Source of the DNA: Allolobophora icterica
Taxonomy: Eukaryota > Annelida > Clitellata > Crassiclitellata > Lumbricidae
Assembly (NCBI GenBank): GCA_963556255.1
Contig: OY744611.1
Coordinates: 7,763,474-7,827,473 of the forward strand
DNA length: 64,000 nt
Direction of reading: 5' to 3'
In this document: positions 31,603-53,324 of the stretch, in pieces
Numbering within the stretch: position 1 is the first letter of the stretch
Layout: the number at the start of each line of letters is the position of its first letter
Program-made: the position numbers and the translations under genes
The notes under the pieces: model-generated
What the model was told of the DNA's origin: nothing
The model's input: only the letters and a program-made list of their open reading frames with translations
Database searches by the model: none

Positions 31603-32609
31603 AGAGACACACGAACAAGGCAGATACTATTTCATGCATATGTTAGCGCTGAGCTGAGAGATTATACCGTTAGAGTGTATGCCGTGGTTGTACATCTAAA
31701 AGGGAGAATCTGGCTCATGTGCAGCTTGGGGGGTCGAACAAGGTCAATTACTCCGACACAGCAGGGTAACCCAGTACATGTATAGACAAATACCACACAA
31801 TACGTGTCTTATCAGATATCATGATTCATGCGTCATCATACAGACTGTAGATCAGACTGCAGAGAGGCCGAGACATAACCGCAGTACGCGGGCTTTTTGA
31901 ACACCGTAGGCAGCGGCTAAATATATCATCAGTTAACAAAATTTAAAATTTGCGCGCTTGGAGAAAAGTGAAAGACTATAGGGCCCTAATGCAGAATGTG
32001 ACAGGAGGTGCGTACGCACCTTAAGCGCCTTGCATGGCTACGCCCCTGGACTGGCAAAACGGCGGCAATGGTTTAAAAAATATTTCTTTGTGTAGCTTCT
32101 CTGCCGCCCCCAGAAATGTGCCGCCCTAGGCGGCCGCCTAGTTCGCCTAGTGGTTAAACCGGCCCTGGGCGGTCGGCTCGCATAACTGTTCTGAGCATCG
32201 CTCAGCACTCGGAGTCGAGCCAGAGGAAGAGATTGTTACATCTGACGCGAACGGAACTAGATCCAAGCCAAAGCAATGAGGAAGAACGACATGTTTTTCA
32301 AAGTGTTTGAAACAGCTAGCACGCCTTCACTCTACACTACACGTTATTACAAACACATATTCAGTCTAAAAGCTGCATGTTTTTACATGAAAAGAGGTAA
32401 TCAAAGATAAGTTAAATTCGCTTCATGGTTCCGGACTGCTCAACTAGTGTTGAAATACAGTAGTTATCATGAAATCAGGGTTCTTGACTTTCCGTCATTA
32501 ATTTCGAGGAAATTCAATGACACACAAATTTGGACTAAACTTGTAGAATAATTATGCACAAAAACATTTATTTTGGGATTTTCAAGAACCTTTAAGGGCG
32601 CTACCACAT

Positions 32610-32830
32610 TGTATTGTATTGTATCTAGAAATTTATAAAGCGCCTCTCGCAGAATAACTATTCAGAGGCTCTCCAGCACAGAAGCCCCGTGGAAACAGAA
32701 ATGCTCTTAGGGAACGCGAGACCGATGAGGAAAAGCCAGTCATTACTTTGGGCGTGAGCAGAGGGGAAGGTCATTCCAGATCGTGGGTCCATTATAGGCT
32801 AATACGATGTGAACCTTGAACCATCATTAA
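32610..32830 (-). mobile_element. L2-type LINE 3' end
   Basis: On the minus strand it ends GCGAGAGGCGCTTTATAAAT and ATACAATACAATACA repeats, the same 3' end as the LINE at 47.4-49.05 kb and the pieces at 39.05 and 39.6 kb. The upstream part holds decayed W(N)DLP-type coding sequence. Confidence 0.75.
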
Positions 32831-33008
32831 GAGTTGCTACTGCCTCGCTGAAAACAAATCGCTTGACAGAGTCATGGAAAAATCAAACTCTCACTAAACA
32901 ATAATTTACGTTCAAAGGTACATAACAGCTATTTTAATTTCAGACTATTCAAACAAAGTTTATAAATAACCAAATTTCTTTTTATTTTTTTTCCAGAAGA
33001 AGAAAGCC

Positions 33009-43261
<10,253 letters not shown>

Positions 43262-43421
43262 TTATATTGTATTATATTGTATTATATATAAGACAATTGG
43301 AATTTTAATTATTTATTTCAATCCGCAAATAGTTAATAATGAAACACACATTTTATGGAGTCCTCCTCTAAGCAAAGACTCTCACTAATGTGAGTATTAA
43401 AGCGTCAGCCTGTCATTGGGG

Positions 43422-43626
43422 AGGGGGATAGAGTAATGGTAACACTCATGGCCAGGAGAGCATAAGGTACGCGGATCGATTCCAGTAACCCCCCTCTATG
43501 GCGGCGCCTTGCATGGCTGCCAAACCGTGTGTTTAATTAAGATCTTGATTGTACTTTTACGTTTCAACGTAATCTTACTGCGTCTGTCAGTTTGAAATAA
43601 TAAAGAATATTATTATTATTATTATA

Positions 43627-43686
<60 letters not shown>
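43422..43686 (+). mobile_element. tRNA-derived SINE with ATT tail
   Basis: GATAGAGTAATGGTAACA (A-box-like) and GCGGATCGATTCC (B-box-like, 43470-43482) are spaced as in a tRNA promoter. They are followed by a GGCGCCTTGCATGGCTGCC body and a long (ATT)n tail at 43603-43686. No cloverleaf or 3' CCA end, so it is a SINE and not a tRNA gene. Confidence 0.75.
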
Positions 43687-43699
43687 TCTTTGCCGTGAT

Positions 43700-44210
43700 T
43701 CTAATCCTGGTACGTAATGCGCAATTGAAAATTCACAGAGAATTCAGAATTATTTGGCTGGATTCATAGTTGATACATCTACAAATGACCAAATAACCTT
43801 TATCTCAGATCTTCCCAGTGGCTTCCTTTGAGCAAAGAATCTCTTTCAATTGAGTCTTGTGGGTTATAAAAATTTTGAGCTATAACCAAACCCACTATTC
43901 AAATTAATCCTTATACTTCAGTCTTTTCACTATTCAACAAGGTGATCTGATTGCCTTTCTCTGGACATAGGCCTACCTAAAACTAGGTAAGCGATCTCTT
44001 CCGGTTGATGGACCTCGATTATTTTTATAATATTAGAATTCTTTCTGTACTGATCGTTCTATTAAGACATAACTATGCGTGTGATTTCCATAGGCTGCAT
44101 CTCTGGGCGACTGAATTCTGAATGTTGACCTGATTGCAACTATTTTATGGTGTTGCAACGATTGATTCCTGGTGCATCACACACCGATGCTATAGAAATT
44201 GGTAATTGAT
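43700..44210 (+). mobile_element. Decayed LINE ORF2 fragment
   Basis: CAGTGGCTTCCTTTGAGCAA (43815) and TCACTATTCAACAAGGTGAT (43925) match the copy at 63830-63970, whose frame shows WIPVKQRIRLKLEHISYK. Coding potential is lost. Confidence 0.55.
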
Positions 44211-45360
44211 TACATTAGCATAATTTACTAAATCTAATGATTTCTTCAGTGACACAGATGGATGGTGGATGGTGAATCATGTGAAAAGTGGAAAGATCGG
44301 ATTCATACCCAGAAATCGCGTTGTAATGGGTAAGTGCCAAAGATGGCCTTGCTATAGATTTCGATTTCAAGAAAATATCTTGGGCAGTGTAGAGACTGAT
44401 GTTTGTAGGGCTTCGCAAGTTTGACAGACTGGTAGGTTGTCTAAACTAGGCTGGAGACAATAGCCCACCCTTTTAAAGTTGAGAGTGGTATTGATTACGT
44501 TGAGCATGCAAATACTAGGAACCAGAACGTTTAATTGTTCGATTGTTGTTGGTTGTTGTTATTCAGCTTGTCTTATCGATTACAAGTTAAGACATCAAAA
44601 AAAATTAATATTGTCCCTTTACCATCGCCTAAATATCTTTAGAATGTCATTAATATGAACTTTAGGATTTGCATGTATGTGAATATACAATAAATTATTA
44701 TATAAAATACTTATATAAAAATGGATTTCCACATTTTTGTATTTTAAACAGAACGGGATCATCAGCCTTCCGAGATAACGGTAAGATTGTGAAACTATCT
44801 CATCTAGCAACTTTGACAACAAATACAACGTCTCCGTAACAAGTTTCGAGAAACACCTGCTGTTGTACATTAAATAGTTCTAAATTTAAACCTCTCTCCG
44901 AAATCTTAAACAACAAACTTGATTAGATTTCGGAGCCAGGTTAGTGAAATAAAATTGATTGAATTTTTTTTCATCAAGCGCTGGTGTCATGATATAACAA
45001 GAAGCTGCCTTGAGATAAAGGCTGCTGAAGCATTCGCAGAACCAAGGAACTATTCTGCTGATTTTACCCGAGGAAATAACAATTAGAGCAGCGATGACTG
45101 GCTGGCTATCACATACATATCTCACGAAGAACATTCGTGGCCCTTCAGAAGCTTAGTTTGCTGCAGCGTTTCATTCCCTGTAGACTCCTGGTTTTAAACC
45201 CCTAGTGACTTTGTGCGATGTCGCAGCAACGCGTTCACATCTATCAACGACGCCTTGGTAAACGAGAAATAGTGTCACCATTCGCTCCGTCCAAGAAGGA
45301 TTCAACGTCAGAGGTCCACCAGAGCTTGACTACCGATTCCAAATGAGATGAGAAGACGCT
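44211..45360. other. No gene recognised
   Basis: AT-rich. A short hairpin CTCCGAAATCT/AGATTTCGGAG lies at 44896-44935. No supported coding sequence. Confidence 0.4.
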
Positions 45361-45369
45361 TGATCCTAT

Positions 45370-46435
45370 TCATCGGCCGTGTCGAACTTTGAACTTACAT
45401 GAGGAAGAGATAGCAGCCTGATACTGGCGCCCTTCTAAGGTTCTTAAAAGGCTCTTAAGCCTTATGCAGAATTGCAGATACATATGTACGTCCAGAGTCA
45501 ATGGCATCGCAGATGTCCGATCAATTTAGTGGAATATCCCAACCTCAAGTCTGATTGTACTTATTTCTAGGTGGCGTACCATCTGCCGAACCACAGCCAT
45601 ATCGATGAATTTTGGTAGAACTGTAGGCCTAAGGTTCGAGGCTGGCTGATATGCTCAGGTTCTAATCCCGGTTTTTTCAACGAAGGCAAAGCGATTGCGC
45701 GCTTTGACATACTGGTAGAACTCCTTGCGCCAACGATGAATTGCAGGGCTCCACAGCGAATGGCAGCAACTCATCGACGAATTCATTTTAGAGGAAAATC
45801 GACATAGGGTCAAATGAGGACGATTTTGACGAGGAAGATAGTATAAGCCTTTTACTTATTTGCCATTTACCATTTGAAAACGATCCACGTGGCACTGTGT
45901 TGACATATATTTGCTTGAACATTATGAGATTCTCTTTGTCATATATAGCGCAGATAATCCTCAACCGTGAAGGATGGATTCTGCGATTTGTACGAGCGGA
46001 CAGAAGCAATCACATGTCATTCCATAGCCGCCGACTTTCCCTTGAGTGATAGAAGCATTTTTTCTCGTAGCTCAATCCACTGACAGCGACCTTGCCCAGC
46101 TCTGTTTCCTTGCAAAGACGACTGTTTGACTGTTCTGTGCATCGCTCGGCTCTCGGAGTCGAACTGTAGAAATTCTGTTCGTATCAGATGTAAATTTAAT
46201 ACGAACAGAATTTAGTGGAAGCTAAGCAATGAGGATGAATGACGATTCTCATCTTTTGTACTAGTAATGTTTTTCACAGTGTATGAAACCGATAGCACGC
46301 CTTTACTCCACACTATACGTTATTACTAGAACACATCCAGTATAAAAAGCAGCTTTTGACATGTTTTATCTGACTGTAGGCTAACAAGCCAAATTACATA
46401 GGGTCAAATGAGGTGAAGTTCTAGGCGAAAGGGCT
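45370..46435 (+). repeat. Segmental-duplication unit 3 (upstream part of copy B)
   Basis: Matches units 1 and 2 (see 24160 and 29740), e.g. GGAAGAG...GCCTGATACTGGCGCCCTT (45399-45433). A local inverted repeat AAATTCTGTTCGTAT/ATACGAACAGAATTT sits at 46167-46211 and is absent from the other units. Confidence 0.7.
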
Positions 46436-46789
46436 GATCCAAGGCAAAATCAATAATGTTTAGGCCTAATAGTAGGGTCAAAGTATGAAAAAAATGTGGT
46501 GTACCCCAAAAAAATTGCAAGAAAACGTTTTATGTTGATTTTCGGATGCATTCGGTCTGGAGATGAACATACTAAAAGTTTACCAAAATCGGACCACAGG
46601 AAAAGGTCAAATTTTGGCGCCAAAAAAGATGGCCGCCAATGGGGAATGAATGACTCAAATGTACACAACTTGCTTAAATTTACAGAAGCAAATCATGTAA
46701 CAATTTGCTAACAGGTGTTTCTAGACTAATTTGACCCTGCTGAAAACGAAAATCGTGGTTAGCAACCTGGATTTTTAGCGGTTCCATGG

Positions 46790-47330
46790 AAAAACAAGAT
46801 GGCGGCCAAAATGGTGGTCAATATCTTCAAATGGCTATAAGTGAAGTCGTGTGTGTGATGGAAACAGGAATTTAGAGTCTAAATTAACATTTTCGGGGTC
46901 AAGGAATGCGATGGAACTAAAGACATATATGTAGCACTGCCAAAAAACAAAATGGCGGCCAAAATGGCGGGCAAATATTTTCAAATGGCTATAAGTAATG
47001 CTATGTATGTGATGGAAACAGGAATTTAGCGTCTAAATTAACATTTTCGGGGTCAAGGAATGCGATGGAACTAAAGACATATATGTTGCACTGCCAGAAA
47101 ACAAAATGGCGGACAAAATGGCGGCCAAATATTTTCAAATGGCTATAAGTAATGTTATGTATGTGATGGAAACATGATTTTAGAGTCTAAACAAACATTT
47201 TCGGGGTCAAGCAATACGATGGAACTAAAGACTTATAGGTAGCACTGGCAAAAAACAAAATGGCGGACAAAATGGAGGACAAAAGGCGGACAAAATGGCT
47301 GACAAATATCTTCAAATATCTTCGAGCGAA
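46790..47330 (+). repeat. Arm array of copy 2: paired CAAAATGGCGG units
   Basis: Four units of ~153-155 bp; each begins ACAAAATGGCGG(C/A)C-AAAATGG with 12 bp between ATGG cores, and the innermost has four cores in a row. The opposite arm (49080-49690) is the inverted set. Confidence 0.9.
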
Positions 47331-47399
47331 GACTCTTGATGCCCCTCCTCCGCAATTCTCTCACACGGACCACACCTTCGAAGGATTCCATCCAATCCT

Positions 47400-49045
47400 T
47401 GAAACGGAACTCTGTAAAATAATTGGATCATAAAACAAAAATCATGCGATTTTCCCATTTTGGAGTGACCATTTTAGACGATTTACCTCCATTTCTAGTT
47501 TATATATTTTACAGGTTGCTTTCTGATGGGTATACCTATTGGCTTCCCAAAAGCGGGCTATTGTTTTCTCGACTACGAAAAAGCAAAACCTTGGCAAAAA
47601 TGCCTGTCAAAATTACCGGCTCATCTCCCATCTTTCTTTTCTCTCAAAGACCCTTGAAAGTTGAAAGACTAGTTTCACTCCAGCAACTCCCCTACTTTGA
47701 GCAAGCTCGGCTTTTGCTGGCTGGCCTCCCAATCTGGCTTCAGGGGCCACAATTCCACCGAAACTGTTCTCTTATCCCTGCTGTCTGATATTTATGTAGC
47801 TATTGATCACTCTCATCTCTCTCCTGGCGCTTTTTGATGTCTCATCTGCATTTGACATGGTTGACCATGAGATCCTGCTTCAGCGACTGCAACTGTCCTG
47901 TGGCCTTTCTGGTGTTCCTCTTCTTTGGTTTAAATCATACCTCTCTGACCGCTCACAGCTGGTTGTCCTTGGTAAAATCAGGACTCATTGGACAGAGGTC
48001 GAATTTGGTGTTCCCCAGGGCTCGGTGCTCGGTCCCATCCTATACATCCTGTTCACTGCTGATATCCCGTCTCTATTTACTAAGCATGTGGCAAATGGCC
48101 ATCTTTATGCAGATGATGCCGAATCTTTTGTTCATGGTTCGTCAACTGATCCCATCTCCCTTGTTCGCTCCATTGACCATCTTGTCTCTGACCTTCAATA
48201 CTGGATGTCGACAAACCGTCTCTGCCTCAACACTGCTAAGACTCAATTGATCTGGTTTGGGACTAAGCAGCAGCTTGCTAAACTTGACTTTTCATTGCTG
48301 ACTAAGAAATTCCCTTCTTACACCTACTCTTCCATCGTCCGCGACTTGGGAGTCACACTGAACACCTCCCTGACTTCACAGATCATATCTCCAACATGAC
48401 TCACTCCTGCTTCTTTCAACTGAGGCGTCTCAGGGCCGTCAGACGCTCGGTCTCACCTTCTGTTTTTATCACCGTAGTTCACGCATTTGTCTGCTCACGC
48501 TTGGACTACTGCAACTCGCTCCTCATGAATCTCTCTAAGCAGCGTCTCTCCCACTTCAATCTGTTCTAAATGCTTCTGCTAGGCTCATCGCTCGACTCCC
48601 CTGCTTTGCCCTTATGTCTACTTACATGCTTGATGTCCTGCACAGGCTCCCTATTGCCGCGCGCACCCGTTATAAAATCTTCCTCTGTATCTCTAAATTT
48701 CACCAGGGTACTGCCCCGAAATATCTCTCCAACTATTTGCGAAAGCCGCTATCTGCATCTTCTTCTCACTCATTGCGCTCTGTGAATCGGCTAGATCTTT
48801 TTGTTCTCAGGGCTAAAACTGCCTTGGCCCAACACCGGGCATTTGCTGTAGTGGGTTCCACGGATCTGATTGACCTTCGCCCTCTGCTCAGGGCCAAACT
48901 AATGACTGGCTTTTCCTCGTCGGTCTCGCGTTCCCTAAAGGCATTTCTGGTTCCCCGGGGCTTCTGTGCTAAGAGTGCCTCTGGATAGTTAGTTATTCTG
49001 CGAGAGGTGCTTTATAAATCTCTAGACACAATACAATACAATACT
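47400..49045 (+). mobile_element. L2-type LINE reverse transcriptase inside foldback copy 2
   Basis: Best-preserved LINE in the window. 47803-48399 reads FDVSSAFDMVDHEILLQRL (motif A), EFGVPQGSVLGPILYILFTA, HLYADDAESF (catalytic box, F/YADD) and WMSTNRLCLNTAKTQLIWFG. Frames then shift and continue FQLRRLRAVRRSVSPSVFI, SRLDYCNSLL, MLDVLHRLPIAARTRYKIF and AFAVVGSTDLIDL, stopping at 48986-48988. The 3' end is GCGAGAGGTGCTTTATAAAT plus ACAAT repeats at 49032-49043. The endonuclease half and the region before 47400 are missing or decayed. It probably inserted into the element's centre. Confidence 0.88.
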
Positions 49046-49074
49046 TCCTTGGTATTCTTTGACAAAGAAAACAC

Positions 49075-49690
49075 TACTCCAGACTGGCCGCCATTTTGTC
49101 TGTCATTTTGTTTCAATCAGGTTTCCATCAAACACATGACTTTACTCACAGCCACTTAAAGATATTGTCAGCCATTTTGTCCGCCATTTTGTTTTTTTGC
49201 CAGTGCTACCTATAAGTCTTTAGTTCCATCGCATTGCCTGACCCCGAAAATGTTAATTTAGACTCTAAAATCATGTTTCCATCACATACATAACATTACT
49301 TATAGCCATTTGAAAATATTTGGCCGCCATTTTGGCCGCCATTTTGTTTTCTGGCAGTGCAACATATATGTCTTTAGTTCCATCGCATTCCTTGACCCCG
49401 AAAATGTTAATTTAGACGCTAAATTCCTGTTTCCATCACATACATAGCATTACTTATAGCCATTTGAAAATATTTGCCCGCCATTTTGGCCGCCATTTTG
49501 TTTTTTGGCAGTGCTACATATATGTCTTTAGTTCCATTGCATTCCTTGACCCCGAAAATGTTAATTTAGACTCTAAATTCCTGTTTCCATCACACACACG
49601 ACTTCACTTATAGCCATTTGAAGATATTGGCCACCATTTTGGCCGCCATCTTGTTTTTCCATGGAACCGCTAAAAATCCAGCTTGCTAAC
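49075..49690 (-). repeat. Inverted arm array of copy 2
   Basis: Units contain TTGGCCGCCATTTTGGCCGC in the orientation opposite to 46790-47330, four copies, with matching spacing and matching base variants unit by unit, so the arms share one origin. Confidence 0.9.
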
Positions 49691-50134
49691 CACGATTTTC
49701 GTTTTCAGCAGGGTCAAATTAGTCTAGAAACACCTGTTAGCAAATTGTTACATGATTTGCTTCTGTAAATTTAAGCAAGTTGTGTACATTTGAGTCATTC
49801 ATTCCCCATTGGCGGCCATCTTTTTTGGCGCCAAAATTTGACCTTTTCCTGTGGTCCGATTTTGGTAAACTTTTAGTATGTTCATCTCCAGACCGAATGC
49901 ATCCGAAAATCAACATAAAACGTTTTCTTGCAATTTTTTTTGGGTCAAATCGTATATTGACCCGACTATAAACCGTTTCAGAGTTCATAAAGTATCCAGG
50001 GACACTGAAGTCCTACAACTTCTGTGATTAAGGATTATTTCTAAGAAGAATCATTTACATAGATGTAGAGGATTGTATTTGTAGCTTAATTATGAATAGA
50101 TATGCAGATTTATGGCCTTTCAAGCAACTCTTAA

Positions 50135-51175
50135 CCCTTATAGGGTCACCGGGGGGTAAAAAATACCCCCATGTCGGTTTTTCACGGAAATTTTAATCCC
50201 TGAAAATAGTTGAAGAAATCGCTTCTATGACTTTTCCTAAACATGTTTCATCCACAGAATGCATCCAGTTTCATTAGTTAGTTATGCACCCAAATCAGCT
50301 ATTAAGTACGAAAATGCACCACGTCGTAGCTATTTTACTCAGGAATGTATAAACATAACATTATGCATGCTTTACACATGAGTGTCTTGCTGTTACAATG
50401 TCTCCTTATCAGTATCTGAACATTATATATAGAAATCGTTTTGGGTTCATCAAATTAGGATGAATAAATGAAGTTCTGCTAAATTATGACATTATAAACT
50501 CAATGATATTACAATGTACACAAACGGTACCGTTCAGCATTTACTGAACAGTCATTCTGCATCTGCAGAGAGGGAAAGTGAGCAGGATAAGCAGGAATAT
50601 GCAAGCGTTTTGACTGCATGATTTCCGCACACGAAACTGTTGCACTTAGTGCATTTGTGTTCACATTTCTTGTCGTCTTTACGTGGACACGAGTGGCATC
50701 GACCACGTTTCTTCACTGGATTTGTTGCGCATCGACTAGGTGCCGGTTGTACACCGATCGCCAACATGGCTTTTGCTACAGATGGTTGGTGTGAAATTGA
50801 TGGATCGGAGGCACGCTGTGTAATCAATGGCTCCACGAGCTTGTCAGCAACTTCTGTCAGGAAAAGACGAGCTCATCAAGACGTGTTGAACCTTTATGAT
50901 TTTTCCATTGCGGGTTTTCAGATTCCACACGACGAATGCATTTAGACAGGCAGCATCAATTATGCATATATTACTACACAGTAAACAATGACGTCAGCAA
51001 TAGCTTGTGCTCCATAGATAAAAACAATAATGTCAGTACCTTCTATAAATAACTTTTTTTAGTTTTATACCTGAAAATCGGAGTTTATCATAGGAATCAT
51101 GCGAATCACAATTTGGGTATTTTTTTACCCCCCGGTGACCAAAATCGGTTGGGAAATATCGTGACCCTATAAGGG
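50135..51175 (-). mobile_element. piggyBac-like element, internally deleted
   Basis: TTAA lies at 50131-50134 and 51176-51179. The inverted ends CCCTTATAGGGTCACCGGGG and (inverted) CCCTTATAGGGTCACGATAT start alike, and ACCGGGGGGTAAAAAA recurs inverted at 51124-51138. TTAA duplications with CCCT ends are diagnostic. Only the end of a transposase remains. Confidence 0.9.
50552..50965 (-). pseudogene. piggyBac transposase C-terminus with Cys-rich finger
   Basis: Minus strand: IIDAACLNAFVVWNLKTRNG (50957-50898), a frame change near 50860, then the open part from 50836 to the stop with GRCHSCPRKDDKKCEHKCTK and FVCGNHAVK. The CxxC...C..C..C...C..H spacing matches the zinc finger that ends piggyBac transposases and reads the element ends. 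The catalytic Asp residues lie in the deleted part. Confidence 0.8.
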
Positions 51176-51364
51176 TTAATACTGCAATATCGGCCAATAT
51201 AATCACCAGAGCCATGGGAAAATCAAAATTTCAACAATAACATAAGTTCAAAGGTACACGAGCAACGCTTTCAATACCAAAGGTAGAAATAACTAAGTCA
51301 ATTTTTATTTACGTTTTGTAGAATAAGGCAGCCATGACGTCGCAAGAAACCCCAGAAGATGGAG

Positions 51365-52060
51365 GTAATTTTAATGAGATGATTATGCTTGCGCGTGAAT
51401 GGGTCCGAATCTACCTTACAATATAAATTTGTAGAGGTCTTAAAGGACTTAAAACTCATTTAGATTCGGTCTATCGAAATGTCGGGCTCCAAAACCGCTG
51501 TAAGGCTTTTAAGATACATTGTCGTATGCTAGAAGGGTTATGAATCTGACTAATTAAATCTACTTACGTGCTGACAGAATTTTGCACCTTCTAGGAATCT
51601 AGGTCAACATGCGAATTGATTTAATTCTTGTTCGGCCTTGGTACATTTTTCGTTCTTCGTCCACTTTGCGTCAATTCTGACATCCGATCTGACCATCTGA
51701 CCCTGAGCATTGTTTTTTGGGTTCGGGTTCTTCTGAAAGGTGAAAACGTTCAGCATCACTGATATATAATTGCAAAGCGCTTTTGATTAGAGTCAACTGA
51801 GATGAATCGGACTAAATACGACTGAAACTCAGTTCGCTTAAAGCATCAATGACACAAAGAAATCTAGACAAAGGGGAGAAACCATGCATGTAGACGGATA
51901 TCTATCCATCGCAAATCACGACAAAATTCCTCTGTTGGCCTTGATTGCAAACTGCGCCACATCTTGGTTTTAAGGCGAAACATTTTTCAGCTGTATTCAT
52001 ACCAACTGACTTTGGAACAACGCCTTTGAAAGACCCAAAGGTACAATGTCGAGAATCGTA
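51365..52060. other. Intron 1 of copy B
   Basis: No gene. Homologous to 33040-34150, without the LINE found there; ends at the CA microsatellite, where copy A has shorter CA(C/A)-rich repeats (34155-34220). Confidence 0.6.
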
Positions 52061-52062
52061 AC

Positions 52063-52235
<173 letters not shown>

Positions 52236-52239
52236 TCGT

Positions 52240-53080
52240 TTGGGTCTGAGGAAACGCAAATACGATCATATCATGCAGACGCTTGTCGACTTACGCTGCT
52301 AGTCGATAACCTCTGTACCGGCTGTATGTGAAAAATTGTTACCCGTTGCGCATAAACTCATACATTCGCACCACGGGATTTAACTCTACGACATTGTTGA
52401 CTTGTACGCACCTGTCACAGAATTTAGACCATTATGAAAAAACTCCCTCAAGTGTACACCAACTCGTGCCCATTAGACATTTTGGGACAACGACTCGCTT
52501 ATATGTTTTTTCACATCAACATAAACTTAAAACTCGTTTATTCTCCTTGGCCATCTTCTCAGCTCTTCTACCAGCCTACGAATAGCTTCAATAGCATACA
52601 TGGTATTATTTAATATTGCGGATTCATTTAAACCATTGAAATTAACTTTCGACGGTTTTTTTATCTTCGAAAATCCTGAATTGGACTTATCCCTAGGACC
52701 TGCATTGTATATCTCGAAACGAACTTCGATGTGTCTCTGCCTTCTGTCCATCCGGAACGCACTATAAATATTTAGCAATGATTGGTTTCTTTGATTTCTC
52801 AGCTCAACAGGAGGAAGCCCGATTTAGTTAGCGCTTGAAATAAATACATGAATAAATAAACAGATAAAGTAGAGTTATGATGTTGCATACAACTGGTTAG
52901 CACTATTCAGTACTATCTTAAATGCATTTTACATTGCTGTTGCTAAGCCACATAGCTGAGTGTTAAGAGGGGCACGAAAAACTTCCTATCATTTTGAAAA
53001 GCGATCATTTCGGGCAGTGTATTTCAACGTGGATTTTAGACGTTTTAAATCGAAACAATTGGTGCCTATTATTAAATTCA
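52240..53080. other. Rest of intron 1 of copy B
   Basis: No gene recognised. CTTGTCGA(C/T)TT(A/G)(A/C)GCTG (52279; 34318) and following blocks match copy A. Confidence 0.5.
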
Positions 53081-53324
53081 GAAGAAGAAATTCAGTCAAT
53101 GGGATTTTAAAAGAAAACACTCTAATGACACTGAACTCACTGAAAATTTGCAAAAGGAACAACTGATGACAATAATTGCAGATCCACATTCTCATAATTA
53201 CATACAGTTAGTTCTTAATTCAGAAGTTCAAAGAGCTAATGTCCAGATTTACTTATCTGAAGAGTTTATAGCCACATTGCAGGATATGAGCTATAATTAG
53301 TTTGTAAATTGCGGTATGCGGACT

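Larger units (their letters stand above)
30438..32167. mobile_element. hAT element, 1.73 kb, host to nested hATs
   Basis: Ends CAGGGCCGGCGCCAG and (inverted) CAGGGCCGGTTTAACC each continue into (C)GCCCTAGGCGAAC-type sequence. An exact 8-bp duplication GGCGGTCG lies at 30430-30437 and 32168-32175. No transposase remains; the interior holds two smaller hATs, a GA microsatellite and AT-rich filler. The 8-bp duplication and CAGG ends are diagnostic of hAT. Confidence 0.93.
29740..32610 (+). repeat. Segmental-duplication unit 2 (upstream part of copy A)
   Basis: Blocks outside the hAT match the unit at 45.8-46.4 kb, e.g. GATGGATTCTG(A/C)GA(C/T)TTG with GAGCGG (30273-30299; 45972-46000), CATCGCTC(A/G)GC-CTCGGAGTCGA (32198-32218; 46140-46160) and TAGCACGCCTTCACTC (32318; 46291). 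It adjoins the exons of copy A. The 1.73 kb hAT at 30438 is absent from the other unit, so it arrived after duplication or was lost there. Confidence 0.7.
46472..49966. mobile_element. Foldback-type DNA transposon (copy 2, diverged family)
   Basis: The left end GTAGGGTCAAAGTATG and right end (inverted) GTCGGGTCAATATACG are flanked by TA at 46470-46471 and 49967-49968. They match the ends of the element at 1374-5145. The arms carry four ~155-bp units each (paired ATGGCGG cores near 46799, 46952, 47106, 47260 and inverted at 49080-49660), with conserved TTCAAATGGCTATAAGTAAT and TTTCGGGGTCAAG stretches. The unit sequence is otherwise unlike copy 1. The centre is filled by a LINE, not a transposase. 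The first ~250 bases and last ~250 bases are also inverted copies of each other. Confidence 0.85.

Noticed and set aside
31365..31646. Ser-Leu-rich and Arg-Glu-rich frames
   Set aside because: Produced by the GA microsatellite within the hAT.
47834..48250. 138-codon frame overlapping the LINE
   Set aside because: A shifted frame of the reverse transcriptase; the other frame holds the catalytic motifs.
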